Positions 59,014 to 64,000 of a stretch of 64,000 nt of DNA are shown one piece after another. Origin of the DNA: Kribbella rubisoli (GTDB taxonomy: Bacteria; Actinomycetota; Actinomycetes; Propionibacteriales; Kribbellaceae); contig NZ_SHKR01000019.1 of assembly GCF_004217145.1 (NCBI RefSeq), forward strand, positions 62,001-126,000, given 5' to 3'. Under the pieces are notes generated by a model. It did no database searches. It was not told the origin of the DNA and saw only the letters and a list, made by a program, of their open reading frames with translations. The first letter of the stretch is position 1. Each line of letters opens with the position of its first letter. Made by a program: the position numbers and the translations under genes.

Positions 59014-60137
59014 CCCGCGTCCCGCGCCAATCGGTGCATCAAGGACAACGCCGCACCTGCGCCCTCGTCGCCGCCGGCCAACGCCTGCCGCAACTCCTCC
59101 ATCGCGGCGCGAGCGGGACCGCTCAGCTGCAACGACTCGAGGTCGGCCGCGTCCGGAGCGGGTCGCACGGTCCAGAACTTGGCCCACCGCTCCACGCTGG
59201 CGAACACCTCGCCCTGCGCGTCGATCATCGCGTCGAGCCGACTCAGCAACGGCAGCGGCAACGAGCCGTCGCCGGCCAGACGCACGTACGTCCGTTCCTT
59301 GTCCGGCAGCTCGGCGAACCAGTCCTCGAGCGCCTGGATCGACTCCTCGTCGAACAGCTCGACGCGATGGTCGACCATGTGCCACGCGCCGACGCGCACC
59401 GGCTCGACCTCGATCGTGCCAGCGGCGATCGTCACCTTCAGCACGTTGCCCGGCGCGTCCTCCTCGGGTGACGTGACCTCTTGCGTCCCGGAGAACCAGA
59501 TCCGCTCCGTCACCTTTGTCGTCGAGTGCCGGTCGCCGAGTCCGACGTACTGCAGCCGGCCGTCCGCGACCGCGGCCTCCAGCGCTGTCTGATCGATCGT
59601 CGGTACGTCGGACATGCCGCCGGACAGGCTCGTGAGCTGACCGTGGGCGAGCAGGATCCGGACGATCCCGGGCTCGGGCGCGAGGTCGGCGTACCCGGGC
59701 GCGGCCGGATCCGAGAGCGGGCGGCGAGAACGCCACGGTGCGCCGACGATCTCGACCCCCGGCAGGATCGGGAAAGGCGTCGTTTCGGTCAGGACCGTGA
59801 CGTGCTCCGGGGCGTGCGCCTGCCACTGGCTCGACGTCCACAGCGAGCCGGGCTCGAGCGCGTCGTGGTTGCCGGGCAGGAGTACGACGGGCACCGGGAT
59901 CCGCTTGAGGGCTTCACAAGCGCGCAGGATCGTCTGCCGCTCGACCTGGTTGTGCTCGAACACATCGCCGGTCACGACGACGAACGCCGCCCCGGTCTGC
60001 TCCGCGACCTCGCCGATCCGTGCGACAGCATCCAGCCGCGCCTGGCCCCACCGGGCCTGACCGTCCGGCCCCAGGAACCGGCGCATCATTCCCAGCTGCC
60101 AGTCCGAGCTGTGCAGAAACGTGATCGACTCGTCCAT
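59010..60137 (-). CDS. SbcD/YhaO-like metallophosphoesterase, DNA repair nuclease
   Basis: 375 residues. Calcineurin-like metal motifs: FLHSSDWQLG, VVTGDVFEHNQ, VVLLPGNHDALEPG, LLAHGQLTSLSGG and VGLGDRHSTTKV. This is the Mre11/SbcD nuclease core, shortened to the YhaO plan with a C-terminal helical region of about 120 residues (ALEDWFAELPDKERTYVRLA). It forms a pair with the overlapping SMC-like ATPase and probably acts on DNA ends. ATG 60137 is chosen where homology starts. A 296-bp gap separates it from the divergent GNAT gene. Confidence 0.9.
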   Translation of the reverse strand: MDESITFLHSSDWQLGMMRRFLGPDGQARWGQARLDAVARIGEVAEQTGAAFVVVTGDVFEHNQVERQTILRACEALKRIPVPVVLLPGNHDALEPGSLWTSSQWQAHAPEHVTVLTETTPFPILPGVEIVGAPWRSRRPLSDPAAPGYADLAPEPGIVRILLAHGQLTSLSGGMSDVPTIDQTALEAAVADGRLQYVGLGDRHSTTKVTERIWFSGTQEVTSPEEDAPGNVLKVTIAAGTIEVEPVRVGAWHMVDHRVELFDEESIQALEDWFAELPDKERTYVRLAGDGSLPLPLLSRLDAMIDAQGEVFASVERWAKFWTVRPAPDAADLESLQLSGPARAAMEELRQALAGGDEGAGAALSLMHRLARDAG

Positions 60138-60337
60138 TGCGGGATGAACGCTAACCCGAGCCACCGACAGTCGCACACTCAACACTCAGAAGCGCCCCAT
60201 ACCGCCCACACTCCGGACAGGTTTCCGGCGTTTACCCAGGGAAGTCGGCGCTCCGGGAGAGTTCGGACCAGATGGCGACCTCGGCCCGCACACCGGCGTA
60301 CACGCCGACGGGGACCCTCGTCGGTCAACGCCAATCA

Positions 60338-60396
60338 ACTTTGTGCACCAGAGCCGTATGACGAGCGCCGATTCGTGCGGATCTGGTGCACAAAGT
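60338..60396. repeat. 15-bp perfect inverted repeat between divergent genes
   Basis: ACTTTGTGCACCAGA (60338-60352) recurs as its exact reverse complement at 60382-60396, with 29 bases between. It lies in the 296-bp gap (60138-60433) between the divergent nuclease and GNAT genes, which otherwise holds nothing I can name. Because both genes point away it is not a terminator. It could be a paired regulator site, a leader hairpin, or a small repeat family. Confidence 0.65.
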
Positions 60397-60424
60397 GCCC
60401 GCCCACCCTGACATCTAGACAGCC

Positions 60425-60430
60425 TACGAT
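60425..60430 (+). promoter_or_regulatory. -10 element of leaderless GNAT promoter
   Basis: TACGAT is followed by six bases and the GTG at 60437, which is why that GTG is preferred over the one at 60434. No ribosome-binding site is visible. The inverted repeat ends 28 bases upstream of the hexamer. Confidence 0.45.
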
Positions 60431-60436
60431 CCGGTG

Positions 60437-60997
60437 GTGGGCACCTACCTCGATACCGAGCGGCTGACGCTTCGCCGGTTCACCCCGGCTGATGTCGAGT
60501 TGCTGGTGGCATTGAACTCCGACCCCGAGGTGATGCGGTTCCTGACCGGTCGGCCGCCACCACGCGACCACATCGAGGAGGTCGTACTGCCGGAGATGCT
60601 CGAGGTGTACGCCGAACACCCGCAGCTCGGGCACTTCGCCGCCGAGGCCGACGGCGTCTTCATCGGATGGTTCGGGATGCAGCCGACGAGCGATGCCAAG
60701 ACTGTCGGCATCGGCTACCGGTTGAACCAGGCCGCGTGGGGCAAGGGGTACGCGACCGAGGGTACGAAGGCGTTGATCGCAAAGGCGTTCACAGAGCTCG
60801 GGATGGAGCGGGTGGAGGCGGACACGATGGCGGTCAACCACCGTTCGCGGGCGGTGATGCGGCGGTCCGGCCTGCGGTTCGTGAAGGTCTACCACGAGCA
60901 CTACGACAATCCGCTCCCCGGAACCGAGTTCGGCGACGTCCTGTACGGCCTCGATCGCGCGACCTGGGAAGCTGGGCGGTATGGGACAAATGGCTGA
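60437..60997 (+). CDS. RimJ/RimL-type GNAT acetyltransferase
   Basis: 186 residues. It starts GTYLDTERLTLRRFTPADVE, typical of the RimJ/RimL group, with the acetyl-CoA segment YRLNQAAWGKGYATEGTKAL and the NHRSRAVMRRSGLRFVKVYH motif. It may acetylate a protein N-terminus or a small molecule; substrate unknown. The start is chosen from the leaderless -10 spacing. Its 3' end overlaps the HAD-phosphatase gene by 17 bases, so the two are coupled. Confidence 0.9.
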   Translation: MGTYLDTERLTLRRFTPADVELLVALNSDPEVMRFLTGRPPPRDHIEEVVLPEMLEVYAEHPQLGHFAAEADGVFIGWFGMQPTSDAKTVGIGYRLNQAAWGKGYATEGTKALIAKAFTELGMERVEADTMAVNHRSRAVMRRSGLRFVKVYHEHYDNPLPGTEFGDVLYGLDRATWEAGRYGTNG

Positions 60998-61484
60998 CGA
61001 TCGACCGTACGCCGTACTCGATATCGACGCGACGCTGTCCGACACGAGCCGGCGGATCCACTTCGTCGAGCGGAAGCCGAAGGACTGGGACTCGTTCTTC
61101 GCGCACGCCAAGGAGGACGCCGTACTCGACGAGGGGCTCGCGGTCGCGACGACGCTGGCGGCCGAGCACGAGATCGTCTACCTGACCGGGCGGCCGGAGC
61201 GGCTGCGACGGGACACGGTGAAGTGGCTGAAGGACAACGGCTTCCCGGACGGCAAGCTGTACATGCGCGGCAACACCGACCGGCGCCCGTCGACGATGAT
61301 GAAGCTCGGCCGGCTGCAACGCCTCGCCGAGCAGCGACCGGTCGCCGTCCTGGTCGATGACGACGTCAAGGTGATCGCCGCCGCCGAGAAGGCCGGCTAC
61401 ACAGTGATGAGGGCCGACTGGGGACTCGATGCCGAGACCCAGCCGACCCTCTTCGAGGCCCAGGAGTCCGAAGGACGGACCTGA
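60981..61484 (+). CDS. HAD-superfamily phosphatase, polynucleotide-kinase-phosphatase-like
   Basis: 167 residues. The nucleophile motif is AVLDIDATLSDTSRRIHFVE (D-x-D-x-T, with Ala where Gly is usual), motif II is in IVYLTGRPERLRRDT, and motif III/IV in AVLVDDDVKVIAAAEKAGY. The SDTSRRIHF and GKLYMRGNTDRRPSTMMKL features resemble the phosphatase half of T4-type polynucleotide kinase and relatives that act on RNA or nucleotide ends. The substrate is inferred only. It follows and overlaps the GNAT gene. Confidence 0.83.
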   Translation: MGQMADDRPYAVLDIDATLSDTSRRIHFVERKPKDWDSFFAHAKEDAVLDEGLAVATTLAAEHEIVYLTGRPERLRRDTVKWLKDNGFPDGKLYMRGNTDRRPSTMMKLGRLQRLAEQRPVAVLVDDDVKVIAAAEKAGYTVMRADWGLDAETQPTLFEAQESEGRT

Positions 61485-61500
61485 AGCCCTATTTGTCCCG

Positions 61501-63174
61501 CTACTTGCTGAGCCCGAGGATCAGCGTGTTCGGGTACGGCGGGTACTGCGGCAGGTAGAAGTTCTGCACCTTCGACCCGTGCAGGAACGCGTTCCGCGCG
61601 TAGATCAGCGGTACGACCGGTGCGTCGGCCATGATCTGCTTGTCCACCGCGCCCCACATCCCGGCCGCCTTGGTCCGGTCCGACTCGGCCGTCGCCGCGG
61701 CGATCGCGGAGTCCACCGCCGGGTTGGAGTAGCGGGAGATGTTGTACCCGCCGTTGCCGATCTCGGACGACGCGAACAGCGGCTGGATGTTGCCGATCGC
61801 GGACGGGAAGTCGGGCAGCCAGCTCGACACGGTCAGGTCGAAGTCCGGCTTGTTGCCGGTGATCAGGTCGGTCAGCGGCTCGCTGTCCAGCGGCTTGATC
61901 GTGACGGTGATCCCGGCCCGCTTCAGACCCTGCTGGATCGCCTGCGCGACGCCGAGACCGGTCGTGTTGTCGGCGGCCAGCACCAGGTTGAGGTTGGCGG
62001 CGCCGGCGGCCGCGAGCATCTGCTTCGCCTTGTCCGGGTCACCCGCCGGCGGTGCCGGGAACAGGTCGAACTTGTTGAAGCCGTCGATACCCGGCGTGAT
62101 CAGGGTCGTGGCGAGCTCACCGCCGAACTCCGGTCCGCCCTCGGCGACCTGGACGGCCTGCTTGTCGACGGCGTACTGGATCGCCTTGCGGACCTCGGGC
62201 TTGGCGAGCGCGGGACGCTGCGTGTTCATCGCCAGGTACATCAGAGCGCCGGACGTCGACGTCGCCACCCGAGCCTTCACCGCGGGGTTGCCGGTCACGG
62301 TCGGGATCAGCGCGGCCGGGACCGAGGTTCCGGTGGTCGCGGCGAACTTGTCGTCGCCGGCGTCCGCGATCAGGCGCTGGTTGACGACGTCGGGCTGCAG
62401 GCCCATGTCGGTCACGATCGAGTCCGGCAGGCCGGTCCGGGCCGGGTCGGTCGACTTGTCCCAGTTCGGGTTCCGGGTCAGCACGAGCTTCGAGCCCGGC
62501 GCGTACGACTGGACCTGGTACGGGCCGCTGGCCATCGGCTTCTCGCCGTAGTGCGCCGGGTCGGTGTCGGCCTTCTTCGGCACCGGCGAGAACGCCGGCA
62601 TGCTGACGATCCACGGCCAGTCGCCGTACGGCTTGTTCAGCTTGAACACGATCGTGGTGTCGTCCGGCGTCTGGATCGAGGCCAGGTCGCCGCCCTTGTA
62701 CGGGCCCTGGTACTTGTCGCCGCCGACGAGCAGCGACTTGTGGTAGCCGAGTCCGCCGGACAGCTCCGGGGCGAACGACCGCTCGACGCCGTACTTGATG
62801 TCAGCGGCAACGATCGGCGAGCCGTCGGCGTACTTGAGACCCGGCTTGAGCTTGTACGTCCAGGTCTTGCCGCCGTCGCTGACCTGGCCGGTGTCGGTAG
62901 CCAGGTCCGGGACCAGTTCGGTCGGCTTGCTCGGGTCGGTCTTCCAGGACGTCAGGCCGCGCAGGACCAGGTGGATCCCGCTGATACCCAGGTTCTGGCT
63001 CTTGGCCGGGTCGTAGCTGACCTCCTTGGCGGTACTGAGGAAGTGCAGGGTGCCGCCCTGCTCTGCGGCGGCAGTACTGCCACCACTCGCGGGGGTCTTG
63101 TCGTTGGCGTTGCAGGCGGCCGCTGCCAACACCAGTGCGGCCGCTACCGCGACCGCTCGGGTTAGGTGTTTCAT
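61501..63174 (-). CDS. Peptide/nickel-type ABC transporter substrate-binding lipoprotein
   Basis: 557 residues. The signal ends in a lipobox, LVLAAAACNAN, so the mature protein is lipid-anchored outside the membrane. The body is the SBP_bac_5 fold that binds oligopeptides or dipeptides: SYDPAKSQNLGISGIHLVLR, then ADIKYGVERSFAPELSGG, GPYQVQSYAPGSKLVLTRNP, and NISRYSNPAVDSAIAAA near the C-terminus. ATG 63174 has AGAGG five bases upstream; ATG 63177 would overlap the ATPase stop as ATGA. Ligand unknown. It is translated after the OppF-like ATPase. Confidence 0.92.
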   Translation of the reverse strand: MKHLTRAVAVAAALVLAAAACNANDKTPASGGSTAAAEQGGTLHFLSTAKEVSYDPAKSQNLGISGIHLVLRGLTSWKTDPSKPTELVPDLATDTGQVSDGGKTWTYKLKPGLKYADGSPIVAADIKYGVERSFAPELSGGLGYHKSLLVGGDKYQGPYKGGDLASIQTPDDTTIVFKLNKPYGDWPWIVSMPAFSPVPKKADTDPAHYGEKPMASGPYQVQSYAPGSKLVLTRNPNWDKSTDPARTGLPDSIVTDMGLQPDVVNQRLIADAGDDKFAATTGTSVPAALIPTVTGNPAVKARVATSTSGALMYLAMNTQRPALAKPEVRKAIQYAVDKQAVQVAEGGPEFGGELATTLITPGIDGFNKFDLFPAPPAGDPDKAKQMLAAAGAANLNLVLAADNTTGLGVAQAIQQGLKRAGITVTIKPLDSEPLTDLITGNKPDFDLTVSSWLPDFPSAIGNIQPLFASSEIGNGGYNISRYSNPAVDSAIAAATAESDRTKAAGMWGAVDKQIMADAPVVPLIYARNAFLHGSKVQNFYLPQYPPYPNTLILGLSK

Positions 63175-64000
63175 CATGTCCTCTCAGGAGGTGGGGGCTC
63201 AGGGAAGTAGCAGGCGGCCCGATGTTCTGTATTCCCTGCCACGGGTTCGAGCACTGGTCGTTGCGTCGCGCACACGTCCTGTGCCTTGTAACAGCGGGTC
63301 CGGAACGGGCATCCGGACGGCGGGTCGATGGGCGTCGGTACGTCGCCGGTGAGCACGATCCGGTCCCGCTCGACACCCGGCTCAGGCACCGGTACTGCGG
63401 ACAGCAGCGCCTTCGTGTACGGATGCGCCGGGGCCTCGTAGACCTCTGCGGCGGGACCCTCTTCGACGATCGTGCCGAGATACATGACGGCGATCCGGTC
63501 GGCGACCTGCCGGACCACGGCGAGGTCGTGCGCGACCAGCACGTACGACAGGCCGAGCTCGTCGCGCAGATCGGCGAGCAGGTTGAGCACCTGGGCCTGG
63601 ACGGACACGTCGAGCGCGGACACGGGCTCGTCGCAGACCAGGAGATCCGGCTTCACCGACAACGCGCGGGCGATCCCGATCCGCTGGCGCTGACCGCCGG
63701 AGAACTCGTGCGGGTACCGCTCCAGGTACTGCTCGGCGAGGCCGACCTGCTCCAGCAGCTCGACCAGCTGGGCCCGGGTCGGACGGATCCCCTGCGCGCG
63801 GTACGGCGTACTCAGGATGGTGCCGACCGACTGCCGCGGGTTCAGCGACGCCTGCGGGTCCTGGAAGACCATCTGGATCCGCCGGCGGATCGGCCGGAGC
63901 CGGCGACCGCGGACCTTGGTGACGTCGGTGCCGCCGATCTCGACGCGGCCCTGGGTCGGGTCGAGCAGGCGGGTCGCCACGCGGGCCAGCGTCGACTTGC
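63174..64000 (-). CDS. OppF/DppF-type ABC transporter ATP-binding protein (5' partial)
   Basis: The 5' end is cut by the window; the visible 275 residues begin in Walker A (GKST at 64000-63990). Q-loop in RIQMVFQDPQASLNPRQ, ABC signature FSGGQRQRIGIARAL, Walker B in LLVCDEPVSALDVS, H-loop in VLVAHDLAVVRQV. The cysteine-containing oligopeptide C-terminal domain (SGCPFRTRCYKAQDVCATQR) marks the OppD/F group. With the following SBP_bac_5 lipoprotein it forms a peptide-type importer; permease genes must lie beyond the window. Confidence 0.95.
   Translation of the reverse strand, partial: KSTLARVATRLLDPTQGRVEIGGTDVTKVRGRRLRPIRRRIQMVFQDPQASLNPRQSVGTILSTPYRAQGIRPTRAQLVELLEQVGLAEQYLERYPHEFSGGQRQRIGIARALSVKPDLLVCDEPVSALDVSVQAQVLNLLADLRDELGLSYVLVAHDLAVVRQVADRIAVMYLGTIVEEGPAAEVYEAPAHPYTKALLSAVPVPEPGVERDRIVLTGDVPTPIDPPSGCPFRTRCYKAQDVCATQRPVLEPVAGNTEHRAACYFPEPPPPERT

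Noticed and set aside
60138..60433. Small gene in the 296-bp gap
   Set aside because: No reading frame with a ribosome-binding site or family resemblance was seen. Only the inverted repeat and a -10 candidate are supportable.

Overview
The window is high-GC actinobacterial chromosome, most like Kribbella or a related Nocardioidales genus. This is judged from recalled family resemblance, not a search. Supporting signs are very high GC, frequent GTG starts, apparently leaderless promoters, an F420-type LLM oxidoreductase, and actinobacterial DUF families (DUF3000, DUF3159, DUF3710, DUF3093, DUF4193, DUF4235). I see no phage, IS element, CRISPR array, tRNA or rRNA. The stretch reads as stable core genome with small accessory insertions.

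Layout. 1-2243: 3' part of a secreted nuclease. 2307-4861: msrB and an orphan CbbX/EccA-like AAA+ ATPase. 4858-8879 (minus): a heme operon, hemE - GNAT - hemG/cgoX - hemQ/chdC - VOC protein, with every junction a 4-bp GTGA overlap. 8987-10848: DUF3000 and RNase D. 10930-14699 (minus): ArsR/MFS pair, then a conserved Cys-containing protein, dienelactone hydrolase and glutathione peroxidase. 14858-18168: fadA-fadB beta-oxidation operon with a clear promoter. 18260-23947 (minus): three paralogous membrane-anchored HExxH proteins with a cationic amino-acid permease inserted between them. 23975-25867: dxs. 26046-27222: two DUF402 paralogues. 27219-29367: two hydrolases. 29495-31829: Na+/H+ antiporter fused to a UBP-type zinc finger, and a HIT protein. 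31806-35948 (minus): GNAT, HEAT-repeat protein, cold-shock-like protein, aconitase. 36105-44568 (minus): KimA-like permease, RNA m5U methyltransferase, a 1380-residue protein with a proline/glutamate repeat, LLM oxidoreductase. 44663-45999: two TrkA-type K+ regulatory subunits. 46033-50758: conserved block DUF3159 / OB-fold / DUF3710 / dut / DUF3093 / DUF4235 / DUF4193 / suhB. 50755-51825: ferrochelatase. 51874-56285: MFS, MerR regulator, TRIC-family channel, kinase-like protein, fdhD. 56269-60137 (minus): hookless SbcC/YhaN-like ATPase with an SbcD/YhaO-like nuclease. 60437-61484: GNAT and HAD phosphatase. 61501-64000 (minus): peptide ABC transporter binding protein and ATPase, cut by the window edge.

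How genes work together. HemE, CgoX, CpfC and ChdC together give the coproporphyrin-dependent heme route from uroporphyrinogen onward. The KimA-like permease and the two TrkA proteins form a divergent K+ homeostasis module. FadA/FadB carry out the last steps of beta-oxidation and aconitase feeds the TCA cycle. From memory of the M. tuberculosis gene list, much of the backbone follows the order Rv2674 (msrB) to Rv2701c (suhB). That makes the lineage-specific insertions the most interesting parts: the HExxH paralogues, the DUF402 pair and possibly the giant repeat protein.

The best candidates for undescribed biology are the HExxH paralogue/permease cluster, the giant P/E-repeat protein, the antiporter-zinc-finger fusion, and several well-formed but unexplained inverted repeats. 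All starts were chosen by eye from start codons, ribosome-binding sites, overlaps and family length.
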